Source of the DNA: Splendidivirga corallicola
Lineage (GTDB): Bacteria > Bacteroidota > Bacteroidia > Cytophagales > Cyclobacteriaceae
Reading direction: 5' to 3'
NCBI GenBank assembly: GCA_030442035.1
Contig: JAUJEA010000007.1
Coordinates: 124,001 to 188,000 of the forward strand
Length of the DNA stretch: 64,000 bases
Shown: piece by piece, positions 1 to 8,949 of the stretch
Numbering within the stretch: the stretch's first letter is position 1
How the letters are laid out: each line of letters starts with the position of its first letter
The notes under the pieces: model-generated
The model's input: only the letters and a program-made list of their open reading frames with translations
Database searches by the model: none
What the model was told of the DNA's origin: nothing
Made by a program: the position numbers and the translations under genes

Positions 1-308
1 CCAAATTTAATTCTTGACCAATATAAATTGGGAATGAACAGTCCTTCTTTAGATGATTTCAGGGAAAAGGTACTTTTTTTTCCCTGAAGGTCCTCCAGCT
101 CAATTTCTACACTTCCTTTTAAACAAATCAATATTTTAAGGTTTTTTCTTTGGGCGTGCTCACCACGTACTTTACCCTTCGGGACATCATCCAACCAATA
201 AATTCTTTTCACAGCAAAAGGAAAATTAACATCAGTGAAATTAGCGATGGTAATGTTACCATTCGGATCAATGATGTTTTGAAAGTGAATTATCTTAGGT
301 TCCAACAT
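1..308 (-). CDS. WxcM-like/FdtA-family cupin sugar ketoisomerase, partial (C-terminus off the left edge)
   Basis: Reading the minus strand from an ATG at 308 gives 102 uninterrupted codons that run off the window. The protein has the hallmarks of the FdtA/QdtA cupin family, which isomerises dTDP-4-keto-6-deoxyglucose to 3-keto sugars for surface polysaccharides: a basic VKRIYWLDDVP segment near residue 36, RGEHAQR (the conserved RGxHAH-like motif, with Gln in the place of the usual second His), then LKGSVEIELED and GLFIPNLYW. The last His of the motif is normally part of the active site, so activity is uncertain. It is divergent from the YigZ gene, with about 70 bp between starts. Family assignment is firm; the exact sugar is unknown. 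Confidence 0.8.
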   Translation of the reverse strand, partial: MLEPKIIHFQNIIDPNGNITIANFTDVNFPFAVKRIYWLDDVPKGKVRGEHAQRKNLKILICLKGSVEIELEDLQGKKSTFSLKSSKEGLFIPNLYWSRIKF

Positions 309-380
309 AAACAACCGAGTCTGCGCAATATTAATAATTTTTTAAGGCTTAAAACTATTAAAATCGTAGTTTTGATGGTT

Positions 381-980
381 ATGGAAGATACCTACCTGAC
401 TCTGGCACGACAGTCGGAAGGAAGTTATAAAGAAAAGGGAAGTAAATTTCTTGCTTTTGCTTATCCGGTAAATTCAGAAGAAGACATCAAAGAATATTTA
501 GCAAATCTAAAAAAGAAATACTTCGATGCCCGGCATCATTGTTACGCTTATATCCTGGATCAGGACCAAAGTAGATTCCGGGCTAATGATGACGGTGAGC
601 CTAATCATTCCGCGGGAGATCCAATTCTGGGTCAAATACGTTCCAACAACCTAACCAATGTACTGATAGTTGTTGTCCGCTATTTCGGCGGCACCAAACT
701 TGGCGTTGGCGGATTGATCAATGCCTATAGAACCGCAGCAGTCGAAGCAATCGATAATAATCAAATTGTTCAGAAAGTTGTAAAAATTCTTATCAGGATA
801 AATTTTGATTATCTACAGATGAATGAAGTGATGAAACTGGTCAAGGATTACAATCTTGAAATAAGGCAACAGGAATTTGATAATCGATGCAACTTTTCTC
901 TTCTGGTGAGATTGAAGCAAAAAGAAGAATTAACTGAAAAATTAAAAAAAATAGCCACACTACAGATGATTCAATCATGA
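381..980 (+). CDS. YigZ/IMPACT-family protein
   Basis: 199-residue protein of the UPF0029/IMPACT family (E. coli YigZ, human IMPACT). The family has an RNase PH-like N-terminal fold and a ferredoxin-like C-terminal domain; its role in bacteria is unsettled, perhaps translation-linked. Visible signatures are SEGSYKEKGSKFLAFAYPV at the start, then ARHHCYAYIL, NDDGEPNHSAGDPIL and VVVRYFGGTKLGVGGL. The frame is open back to 150, but the upstream part has no family similarity and is antisense to the divergent cupin gene, so ATG 381 (MEDTYLTLA) is chosen; ATG 375 is two codons upstream. It converges with the exonuclease gene, with 18 nt between stops. Confidence 0.9.
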   Translation: MEDTYLTLARQSEGSYKEKGSKFLAFAYPVNSEEDIKEYLANLKKKYFDARHHCYAYILDQDQSRFRANDDGEPNHSAGDPILGQIRSNNLTNVLIVVVRYFGGTKLGVGGLINAYRTAAVEAIDNNQIVQKVVKILIRINFDYLQMNEVMKLVKDYNLEIRQQEFDNRCNFSLLVRLKQKEELTEKLKKIATLQMIQS

Positions 981-998
981 TACCATCTTCCAAACCAA

Positions 999-1586
999 CT
1001 AATCCTCAATATACCCAAGCTCTTTCAGTTTTGAATAAAGTTTAAGGTTTACCCAGGCATCTGTAGCTGCATAACTAATCTGTTTTTCAGTAAGTACTGG
1101 ATTTTCCCAGTTGGACGTTTGCTGTGCTTTGGATATATTAATTCCCATCAATAAGGCGGCAAGCCCTCTGGCACCAGCATTCCGGAATCCTCCCTCTTTG
1201 GTAATTTCCTGCAGTTCTATGAATGATCTTGGTTCGAAAGCACTCAGTTTCTGGAGATCTTTAACATCATCATGCAACGCAATACCAATTTTCTTAATAC
1301 CAGGATTGCTCAACAAATTGATAAGATGCGTGTCCAATCCGATCTTATTTGTCCTAAACAAAAAAACCTTTTCAGGCAAAGCGATCTGCAGCAATGCTAC
1401 ATGATTGTAAGTACCGGCTTTAAAAGCAGGCTTGGATTCCGTGTCAAAACCAACCACATTATATTTGAGGATTTCAGCTACTGCATTTGGTATGGCCTCG
1501 GCCTTTTGGATCAGTACAACTTTACCCTCAAATTTTCCCGAGGGCAGTTCGTTGATCTCTTCTTTGGTTATGTACTTCTTAACCAT
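999..1586 (-). CDS. 3'-5' exonuclease domain protein (RNase D-like, DEDDy)
   Basis: 195 residues with the DEDDy exonuclease fold found in RNase D and the WRN exonuclease domain. Exo I is FDTESKP (Asp and Glu), Exo II is around IALHDDVKD, and Exo III is SYAATDAWVNL with the Tyr and Asp of the DEDDy subclass, so all metal-binding positions appear present. It lacks an HRDC domain, so it is a stand-alone exonuclease, a common small protein in Bacteroidota; substrate unknown. The frame extends to 1625 but would then overlap the antiporter stop. ATG 1586 leaves a 7-nt gap and begins MVKKYITKEE, so it is preferred. Likely cotranscribed with the NhaC gene upstream. Confidence 0.85.
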   Translation of the reverse strand: MVKKYITKEEINELPSGKFEGKVVLIQKAEAIPNAVAEILKYNVVGFDTESKPAFKAGTYNHVALLQIALPEKVFLFRTNKIGLDTHLINLLSNPGIKKIGIALHDDVKDLQKLSAFEPRSFIELQEITKEGGFRNAGARGLAALLMGINISKAQQTSNWENPVLTEKQISYAATDAWVNLKLYSKLKELGYIED

Positions 1587-1593
1587 AAAAATC

Positions 1594-3120
1594 TCAGGCC
1601 GTCTCTTTAGCTGGTTCTTCTTCAATCTTTCTTATTTTAATTCCGGCATAACCAAAGAACATACTCATCAAAGGGCTTATTATATTGAAGAAACAATAAG
1701 GAGCATATAGTATAGTGGCCACACCCAACACACTTGCTTGCGTAGCTCCACAGGTATTCCAGGGTACAAGTACAGAAGTAACAGTTCCCGAATCTTCAAG
1801 CGATCTGCTCAACACCTCTGGTTTGAGACCTCTTTTTCGATACGTATCGGCATACATCCGTCCTGGCACTACTATGGCCATATATTGATCTGAAGCAGTA
1901 ACATTGAAAAACAGGCATGTTCCTACCGTAGCACCAACCATACCTCCGGCGGTATGCACCATGGAGATCACTGCCTTTGCTATCCTCTTTAATAGTCCGC
2001 CAGCTTCCATCATACCCCCGAAAGTCATAGCGCATAAAATCAACCAGATCGTATTCATCATACCTGCCATTCCTTTTGAACTAAGGAGTTCATCAACATT
2101 TTCATCTCCCGTTGCGAAGCTGATTTCCTCATACATTGATCGCATAAAACCTGCAAAATTAATCAAGGCAGATGAAGTGCTCTCTTCCCAACTTGCAAAT
2201 TCCTCCTGAGATAAATCAGAGTAAACACTCTCGCGTAAGGTAGTGAGCCCTGTTTCATAGGTACGATCCGGCTGAAAGATCAAGGCACATACACCACCAA
2301 GAATGGCCCCTGCCAGTAGCGATGGCACTGGGGGTATTTTCTTAACTATCAAAATAATCACTATAGCAGGAACAATAAACAACCATCCCGAAATATGAAA
2401 GGATCCTTTGATCGCTGCCAAAATATTCTCAACATCTGCACTACTCGAAGTCGTTTCACGGGTAAACCCAATGATTAAAAAAATAATGAGCGTTATGGTA
2501 ATTGATGGCACTGTTGTGTAGGCCATATATCTGATGTGCGTAAACAAATCTGTTCCCGCCATGGCAGGTGCCAGGTTAGTAGTATCAGAAAGAGGTGACA
2601 TTTTATCACCAAAGTAGGCTCCAGAAATGATCGCTCCTCCTATGAGTCCAACGGGTAATCCCAAGGCCTGACCAATACCTAAAAGCGCCACACCAATAGT
2701 CGCAATGGTTGTCCATGAACTCCCAGTTGCCAAAGAAACTACCGCACTGATTATACAAGCAGCAAATAAAAATATGGTGGGGTTCATGATCTGCAGACCA
2801 TAGTAGATCATCGCCGGTACGATGCCACTCATGAGCCAGGTTCCTGCCAAGGCACCGATCATCAATAGAATCAATATAGACCCCATAGCAGAATTAATGC
2901 TTTTTAGGGCCTTTTCATGAATCGCTTGCCATTTCACTCCTAAATTGAGCGCCACAAAGGCTGCCACAGCAGCAGCCAGTAAAAGGCTTATTTGATTGGC
3001 TCCATCAAGCGAGGCACTTCCAAAGATGTAAACATTAACAGCTAAAAGAATCATTAAAACAACAACCGGTATGAAAGCTTGGAATAGGGTTGGATTTGGA
3101 GCAGTCTTATCAGAACTCAT
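1594..3120 (-). CDS. nhaC: NhaC-family Na+/H+ antiporter
   Basis: About 508 residues, strongly hydrophobic, with roughly a dozen membrane segments. It fits the NhaC family (electroneutral or electrogenic Na+/H+ exchange at the inner membrane): ATGSSWTTIATIGVALLGIG, GAIISGAYFGDKMSPLSDTTN and, near the C-terminus, DSGTVTSVLVPWNTCGA are conserved family segments. The frame is open to 3171, but ATG 3120 (MSSDKTAPN) is the likelier start because the extra 17 residues are unlike a transporter N-terminus. An insertion around residues 310-370 carries acidic loops. Substrates other than Na+ (for example malate/lactate antiport as in MleN relatives) cannot be excluded. Confidence 0.88.
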   Translation of the reverse strand: MSSDKTAPNPTLFQAFIPVVVLMILLAVNVYIFGSASLDGANQISLLLAAAVAAFVALNLGVKWQAIHEKALKSINSAMGSILILLMIGALAGTWLMSGIVPAMIYYGLQIMNPTIFLFAACIISAVVSLATGSSWTTIATIGVALLGIGQALGLPVGLIGGAIISGAYFGDKMSPLSDTTNLAPAMAGTDLFTHIRYMAYTTVPSITITLIIFLIIGFTRETTSSSADVENILAAIKGSFHISGWLFIVPAIVIILIVKKIPPVPSLLAGAILGGVCALIFQPDRTYETGLTTLRESVYSDLSQEEFASWEESTSSALINFAGFMRSMYEEISFATGDENVDELLSSKGMAGMMNTIWLILCAMTFGGMMEAGGLLKRIAKAVISMVHTAGGMVGATVGTCLFFNVTASDQYMAIVVPGRMYADTYRKRGLKPEVLSRSLEDSGTVTSVLVPWNTCGATQASVLGVATILYAPYCFFNIISPLMSMFFGYAGIKIRKIEEEPAKETA

Positions 3121-3180
3121 TGGCCACTTTTTTTTGATAAAATTGCCATGAAGATATAAAAAGATTTTCAATTTGTGAGG

Positions 3181-4311
3181 CTATCTCAGCATTTCTGCCA
3201 TTTTATGCCCTAGTTCACTACCTATGGCTACACCCATTCCTCCCAATCGTATGCCAGCGACTATCCTATCGCTATACTTATTTAAAATGGGTTTCTTGCT
3301 TGAACCAAAAGCCATGATTCCTACCCAAAATTGATCAATTTCATAAGTTTCTTTTGGAAGAATAATTTCTTTTAATTGTCTCTGAAGCTCCCGGACAATC
3401 TTGTCATTCAATTCAAAATCTGTGCTTATTTCGTTTTCATGATCAAAATTTCTACCACCACCAAAGATGACTCTGTTTTCATAATTTCTGAAATAATAAA
3501 ATCCTTCATCATAGTGAAAAACTCCCTTGAATTTAAGATTCTTAATTGGTCGGGTAACCAATACCTGTCCCCTGCCAGGATAAAGATCTATATCTTCAAA
3601 GAATCTTTGTGAAAAGGCATTGGTACATATCGCAACTTTCGAAGCGCTAAAATGCAATGGTTCTAAATTCAAGATATTCTTTACAACTATATCAACACCG
3701 TCAGTATTTTCATGAATATCCAATACATCTGCGCCGGTCAGCTGTTCAACACCAAGGCTTGCTGCGAATTGTATTAGATTTTTCATCATTTTTCCGGTAT
3801 CGATCTGCCCTTCAAATGGATTGAAGACAACTCCTTTGATCTCATCTTTATTAAAACCAAAAGTGTCCCTTAAGTGACTCTGCTCCTCAAAAACCTTTTT
3901 TTTGAAAAGCGGGTTAAGTAACTTATTGACATGTTCAATAGAATCAAGACAATTAACCTCCTTATCCCGAAGGAGTTCAAAACCACCATTATTCTGATAA
4001 TCTATTGGCTCATCACCAAGTCGATTTCTTAGTCTTAGCAGTCCTTTCCATCGTTCTTCCACCAGCTGGCAGGCTCCGTCCTCTCCCATCCTTTTAATAT
4101 CCGCAAGAAGCTCTGTCAAGCTACCAAAACAAGCAAAGCCGGCATTCTTGGTACTGGCTCCGGAAGGAAAAAGCCCACGCTCCAAAACCAGAACCCTTGC
4201 TTTTGGTTCAAGTTCCTTAAGTGAAATAGCTGTTGATAACCCAACAATTCCTCCACCTACAATTATATGATCGTAAGTAATAAATGATTTTCTTTCCCAG
4301 AAACTCAGCAT
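3181..4311 (-). CDS. FAD-dependent oxidoreductase, DAO (D-amino acid oxidase/DadA) superfamily
   Basis: 376 residues. The N-terminus has a Rossmann dinucleotide-binding motif IIVGGGIVGLSTA at residues 17-29, followed by ERGLFPSGASTKNAGFACFG, the second conserved region of the DAO family. The C-terminus reads VAGIRLGGMGVAIGS, which closes the FAD site. Members oxidise the C-N bond of amino acids, sarcosine or glycine; the substrate here is not evident. There is no signal peptide, so it is predicted cytoplasmic. It lies 60 nt upstream of the NhaC gene on the same strand and may be cotranscribed. Length is normal for the family. Confidence 0.85.
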   Translation of the reverse strand: MLSFWERKSFITYDHIIVGGGIVGLSTAISLKELEPKARVLVLERGLFPSGASTKNAGFACFGSLTELLADIKRMGEDGACQLVEERWKGLLRLRNRLGDEPIDYQNNGGFELLRDKEVNCLDSIEHVNKLLNPLFKKKVFEEQSHLRDTFGFNKDEIKGVVFNPFEGQIDTGKMMKNLIQFAASLGVEQLTGADVLDIHENTDGVDIVVKNILNLEPLHFSASKVAICTNAFSQRFFEDIDLYPGRGQVLVTRPIKNLKFKGVFHYDEGFYYFRNYENRVIFGGGRNFDHENEISTDFELNDKIVRELQRQLKEIILPKETYEIDQFWVGIMAFGSSKKPILNKYSDRIVAGIRLGGMGVAIGSELGHKMAEMLR

Positions 4312-4465
4312 AATCTATATTTATATGAAACGAATATGGATTTTTGAAATCCCTAATATACTAACCAAGTGGTGAACAAAATTTATCAAATTCCGAGTAG
4401 TTCCTCGAGATAAGTTTCATTCTCTTGAAATCCTTACTAAGTAAAAGATTAATTAGATCATAACC

Positions 4466-4978
4466 ATGCTTAATCCTAAGGCACTCATCGAAAAAGCAAA
4501 AACCTCAAAATTTTATTTAAGAGCTCTGAATTTTGGTTTGAGCCGATTAATTCCTTTCAATCGGCCTCATGGAATTAAAATTTTAAAAGTGGAGGATAAT
4601 CAGATAAAAACAATTCTACCATTCAGAGGGAATAACCTGAATCATATCAGAGGTCTTCACGCATGTGCCCTCGCAACCATTTCCGAATTCACCACAGGTT
4701 TGTTATTGCTGAATAAACTGGATCCAAATGTATATCGCATCATTCTGCAACATCTGGAAATGGACTATCATTATCAAGGGAAAACAGATGCTACGGCTAC
4801 TTATGAGTTAAGTGATGAATGGCTTCAGGAACACGTACTGCAACCACTTCAAATTCAGGACTCTATTGTAATAGAATGTCAGGTTAAGGTGCATGATATT
4901 GAAAATAATCATTTGGCAACTGGTAAAATACATTGGCAAATTAAATTTTGGAATAAAGTGAAAACTAAGCTAAATTGA
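4466..4978 (+). CDS. DUF4442 hotdog-fold protein (thioesterase-like)
   Basis: 170 residues matching the DUF4442 family, a hotdog fold related to acyl-CoA thioesterases. Visible family features are the segment ending NHIRGLHACALATISEFTTGLLLL, where the long helix of the hotdog packs, and LEMDYHYQGKTDATATYEL in the beta sheet. Activity has not been established for most members; acyl thioesterase is an inference. The next gene, 43 nt downstream on the same strand, is a small membrane protein, so the two may form an operon. Confidence 0.75.
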   Translation: MLNPKALIEKAKTSKFYLRALNFGLSRLIPFNRPHGIKILKVEDNQIKTILPFRGNNLNHIRGLHACALATISEFTTGLLLLNKLDPNVYRIILQHLEMDYHYQGKTDATATYELSDEWLQEHVLQPLQIQDSIVIECQVKVHDIENNHLATGKIHWQIKFWNKVKTKLN

Positions 4979-5021
4979 TATATTGGGAAGTACAATATAA
5001 TCATCTAGCAGGTATTAAATT

Positions 5022-5501
5022 ATGAGAAGGATTAATGCACTACTTGAGGAATACGGAGAGAGCCATCAGAACAAAACCAATAAACTTATCCACTGGATTT
5101 GCGTTCCTCTGATTTTTTTTAGTATTGTCGGGCTTATTTGGTCTATCCCATCCGAGCCACTTAGAAGAATCCTTAATATTGATTGGGTATATATTAATTG
5201 GGCCTCCTTGATACTTGTTTTAGTTGTAATATATTATCTCAGTATTTCTTCATTGCTAGCCATAGGTATGCTGTTGTTTTCCGCTTTATGCTTGATTTTA
5301 GCAAATAGATTATCAGGATTGGAGATCGCACCTTTATGGCTGATTTCGCTTGGCATTTTCGTTGTCGCATGGATAGGACAGTTTTATGGGCATAAAGTAG
5401 AGGGCAAAAAACCATCATTCTTTAAAGACATCCAATTTTTGCTGATTGGGCCGGCATGGCTCATGCACTTCATTTATAAAAAATTGGGGATTCCTTATTA
5501 G
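5022..5501 (+). CDS. Mpo1-like (DUF962) membrane protein
   Basis: 159 residues with three to four hydrophobic helices. It matches the DUF962 family typified by yeast Mpo1, an Fe(II)-dependent dioxygenase in alpha-oxidation of 2-hydroxy fatty acids. Conserved parts are SHQNKTNKLIHWICVP at the N-terminus, GQFYGHKVEGKKPSFF and GPAWLMHFIYKKLG at the C-terminus; the His residues in these segments are the expected metal ligands. It follows the DUF4442 gene closely, which fits a lipid-related pair, though that is inference. The 228 bp after it hold only a weak short hairpin near 5514. Confidence 0.82.
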   Translation: MRRINALLEEYGESHQNKTNKLIHWICVPLIFFSIVGLIWSIPSEPLRRILNIDWVYINWASLILVLVVIYYLSISSLLAIGMLLFSALCLILANRLSGLEIAPLWLISLGIFVVAWIGQFYGHKVEGKKPSFFKDIQFLLIGPAWLMHFIYKKLGIPY

Positions 5502-5729
5502 GATCTTGTTAAAGATCAAGGGCATTGATTCCATGCAACACTATTATCATAATGGTTGAAGATTTATAATCTTTCATATATGTAAACAGCAAAGATGTTC
5601 TCCCAGGTAATTTGAGATAGCAGGTTCGGGCTCCAAACATTTGAATATGTGAGGAGGGAGTATATTTATTTCGTCTGTTTCTTGAATTTGCCAGAATATA
5701 TTTGACTTGACCAATACAAAACAAAGCCA

Positions 5730-8204
5730 TTGAAGGATAATCCTGATCGTAAGATTAAAGCGCTCGAAAGAGAACTTGTGAAACGTGATCGACAGATCGA
5801 AGCCCTAAAGAAAAAACTGGAGAAGAGCACCAAAGAGCATTTATCGTTGATTGAAGAATATCAAGCAGCGAATGAAGAACTTTTTGCCTCTAATGAACTT
5901 CTCACAGACACCAATCAGGAATTGCAGTCAGCATATTCAAAGATCCATAAAATAAATGTGGATCTGCTAAAAAAAGAATCAGACCTTGAAGTGTCTCAAG
6001 CAAATCAATCAGCGCTATTAAACAATACCCTGCAAGCTATATGTTTGCTTAAACGAAACTGCATTGTGGTAGCTTTTAATAAACCTTTGGCTGAAGCAGT
6101 GCATAAAGCTTATGGCATAAAGCTAAAACCCGGGATGAGCTTCCTTGATTTTATAAATCCTCAGGATGTACCCTGGTTCAAGAGAGAATTCAACAGAGCA
6201 GTAAGAGGGACTCAAATCATAGGTGAAATAGAAATAACGCTCAAAGACTCCAAAAGGATGTTCAGGAGCTATAATTTCACTCCTGTTAAGGTCAAAAACA
6301 AAAAGATCGAACTGGTTTCTTACGGCAGTTTGGACATAACAAAGGAGAAAGAAGCTTTGAATAGAATTAAGCAAAGCGAGGAAAGATTTCGAGCCATTTT
6401 TGAGAATTCTCCAATAGGAATAACATTAGTCGACACCCAGAATAATTATCTTGCCATCAACAAGGCTATGTGCAGAATGATGGGGTATAGTGAAAAGGAG
6501 TTAAGCGAAAAAACTTTTCTCGACATCACCCATCCTGAGGATGTTCATAAGGATACAAAACTGGCCGAACAAATCTTCAAAGGTGAAATTCCATTCTATA
6601 AAATGGAAAAAAGATTTATCCATAAAAAAGGGAAAATTGTATGGGGTAATTTAATTGCAACAGTAGTGAAAGATGAGCGAGGACAACCTCTTTATGGTAT
6701 TGGTTTGGTAGAAGATATAACAAGTCGAAAACGGACCGAAGAAGAAATAAGAAAGCTTTCTACTGTTGTAAGCCAAACGAAGAATCTTATCACCATTACC
6801 AATGCCAAAGGTTATATTGAATGGGTTAATGATGCATACCTTGAGACCCTTCAGTTTACTAAACGGGATGTTCTTGGAACCAAGCCTTCATTTTTCAAAA
6901 GGAGGAAGCAAAACAAAACAAATTGCGATACTGAAATTTTAAATGCCCTGGAACATGGCCTGCATTATTCCGGTGAAATACCATGCAATTCAAAGGAAGG
7001 AGTGGTCAGGTGGTTTCACATCGATATCACTCCTATCCATGATCAACATGGTCATTTGACCCATTTTGCCATTATTGAAACAGATGTTTCAGACAAAAAA
7101 GCTGCTGAAAGAAAACTTAGGGAAAGTGAGCAATGGTTCAAAAACATTCTTAACGCTACTGTTGATGCTATTTTGGTAGAGCATAATGAAAAGATCCATT
7201 ATGTAAACAAGGCATTTCTCCAATTATATGGTTATGGATCGTCTGAAGAAGTTTTGGGTGAACATGTTACAAAAATGTTCGCTGCTGAAAAAAGTGATTT
7301 ACTCATAGAATATGGGAAAAAGAGGTTGAAGGGTAAACGTGTTCCGGAGGTATATGAGACCACTGGCCTTAAAAAAAATAACTCAAGTTTTGACCTGGAA
7401 ATATCGGCCTCAGTATTCAAAGTAGGAGAGGAAGTGTTTATTATCTCGATCATAAGAGATATTACAGATAAAAAACTTGCTGATGCACAGCTTAAAAGCC
7501 AAAACACCGAATTGAGAAAAATCAACGCTGAACTTGATAGGTTTGTTTACAGCGCCTCACATGATCTGAGAGCACCTTTATTGTCCATTCTGGGACTGAC
7601 TAATATTGCAAAAAAAGAGGTTGATCCGGTCAAAAACAAGGAGATATTCGGAATGATCGAAAAAAGTGTGAAGCGTCTGGATTCATTTATTCAAGATATT
7701 GTAAGTTACTCACGAAATGCCCGACTGGAAGTTGAATCCGAAAAAATAGATCTTGATTTGATGATCGGAGAAATTTTTAAGGATCTTCAATATATTGACG
7801 GAGCCGAAACTATGGAGCTCATCATTAAAGGAGAGAAAGGCAAACATTTTTATTCTGACGAACGTCGATTACGCATCATCTTCAATAATTTAATTTCAAA
7901 TTCCATAAGATACTTTAATCCTAAAAACACTAAAAACTTTATTGAGATCCAATACAAAATTGGTAAAAAGAATTTGAAGGTTACTTTAAGAGATAATGGA
8001 ATAGGCATTGCCAAAAAACATATCCACAGTATTTTCAATATGTTTTACAGGGGGTCGAACAGTAGTTCCGGATCAGGGCTGGGGTTGTACATTGTTAAAG
8101 AAACCATTGACACATTAAATGGTTCTATTGAAGTTGAATCCAAATTAAATAATGGAGTGAAATTTATAATGGAAATCCCAAATCAAACTTCCAACGCTAA
8201 ATAA
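5730..8204 (+). CDS. Multi-PAS sensor histidine kinase (orphan, no membrane segment)
   Basis: 824 residues. The order is an N-terminal coiled coil (about 1-90, rich in Lys/Glu heptads), four PAS folds at roughly 90-205, 215-335, 340-460 and 465-590 (the last three each preceded by linkers ending DITxxK or DVSDKK), a HisKA domain with phospho-accepting His in YSASHDLRAPLLSIL, and a HATPase_c domain with N box FNNLISNSI, G1 box DNGIGIAKKH and G2 box GSGLGLYIVKE. No transmembrane helix or signal peptide is visible, so it is cytoplasmic. It starts at TTG 5730; the first in-frame ATG is about 130 residues in and would delete the coiled coil and part of PAS1. No response regulator is adjacent. Confidence 0.88.
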   Translation: MKDNPDRKIKALERELVKRDRQIEALKKKLEKSTKEHLSLIEEYQAANEELFASNELLTDTNQELQSAYSKIHKINVDLLKKESDLEVSQANQSALLNNTLQAICLLKRNCIVVAFNKPLAEAVHKAYGIKLKPGMSFLDFINPQDVPWFKREFNRAVRGTQIIGEIEITLKDSKRMFRSYNFTPVKVKNKKIELVSYGSLDITKEKEALNRIKQSEERFRAIFENSPIGITLVDTQNNYLAINKAMCRMMGYSEKELSEKTFLDITHPEDVHKDTKLAEQIFKGEIPFYKMEKRFIHKKGKIVWGNLIATVVKDERGQPLYGIGLVEDITSRKRTEEEIRKLSTVVSQTKNLITITNAKGYIEWVNDAYLETLQFTKRDVLGTKPSFFKRRKQNKTNCDTEILNALEHGLHYSGEIPCNSKEGVVRWFHIDITPIHDQHGHLTHFAIIETDVSDKKAAERKLRESEQWFKNILNATVDAILVEHNEKIHYVNKAFLQLYGYGSSEEVLGEHVTKMFAAEKSDLLIEYGKKRLKGKRVPEVYETTGLKKNNSSFDLEISASVFKVGEEVFIISIIRDITDKKLADAQLKSQNTELRKINAELDRFVYSASHDLRAPLLSILGLTNIAKKEVDPVKNKEIFGMIEKSVKRLDSFIQDIVSYSRNARLEVESEKIDLDLMIGEIFKDLQYIDGAETMELIIKGEKGKHFYSDERRLRIIFNNLISNSIRYFNPKNTKNFIEIQYKIGKKNLKVTLRDNGIGIAKKHIHSIFNMFYRGSNSSSGSGLGLYIVKETIDTLNGSIEVESKLNNGVKFIMEIPNQTSNAK

Positions 8205-8217
8205 TATTTAACCCGCT

Positions 8218-8910
8218 TTACTTATCCGGCATGAGATGTTTTTGAATCCCTTTAATAATCAACCATTGAGCAAGAAGATAAGTCACCATAATGATCACCC
8301 CTGCATAAGGTACGGAAATTTGAAACTTGTTAATCGCCAATATCGAATCGGACAATACAAACGAAATGGCGCCTATAAGAACAAATTGAAAACTCTCAAC
8401 TTTTGTTTTCCCAAATCTTGCTATGGCCAGGATAATCATAGCAATCAAAATCAGGGCATAAAGACCCACCGGCAAATACATTCCTTCGAGTCCGGGGTAA
8501 AGATATATATACAATGAAATTCCAAATATTACCGGAATTAAATACCACAACCATGACAATTTGAGCCCATAGAGTGTAGATGACACTGCTTTTTTGTAAG
8601 AGATAATATAAAAAATATGTGCTATCAGAAATGCAATCAAACCCAATATGAAATACAATTCCTGATCATTTTGGAACATCAAAAATATATCTCCCAGCCA
8701 GGAGAAAGTTAAGGCAAGGAGTATAAGTTTTGTGATAGGATCATTAATTCTTCTCGTAACAACATAAAAAAAAGATCCAAGAATGGGCATTAAAATGGGT
8801 TTGACAACTGAGTGCAGGTCTTGCTTGTCGAATAGCTGGGCAATCACTTCCAATATAGCTACCAAAAAATAGGCTCTCTCTAAATGCCTTCCAAGTTCCC
8901 GCTCATCCAT
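8218..8910 (-). CDS. Lysoplasmalogenase family (YhhN/TMEM86) membrane protein
   Basis: 230 residues with about eight hydrophobic helices. Signatures of the YhhN family are VVKPILMPIL, FSWLGDIFLMF with the conserved Asp, and GLIAFLIAHIFYI. Characterised relatives cleave the vinyl-ether bond of lysoplasmalogens. It is the last gene of a minus-strand run that starts at 11595, 39 nt after the preceding stop, so it may be cotranscribed with the redox genes, and it converges with the PAS kinase gene with 13 nt between stops. Confidence 0.85.
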   Translation of the reverse strand: MDERELGRHLERAYFLVAILEVIAQLFDKQDLHSVVKPILMPILGSFFYVVTRRINDPITKLILLALTFSWLGDIFLMFQNDQELYFILGLIAFLIAHIFYIISYKKAVSSTLYGLKLSWLWYLIPVIFGISLYIYLYPGLEGMYLPVGLYALILIAMIILAIARFGKTKVESFQFVLIGAISFVLSDSILAINKFQISVPYAGVIIMVTYLLAQWLIIKGIQKHLMPDK

Positions 8911-8949
8911 ATTTAAAAATATATCAAAAAAATGGCTTAACTATCTAAA

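Noticed and set aside
150-374. Extended N-terminus of the YigZ-like protein from 150
   Set aside because: It is antisense to the cupin gene at 1-308 and its sequence has no family similarity; the protein starts at 381 or 375.
5509-5730. 73-codon minus-strand frame between the DUF962 and PAS kinase genes
   Set aside because: No similarity, composition like intergenic sequence, and it reaches the start of the kinase gene; considered chance.
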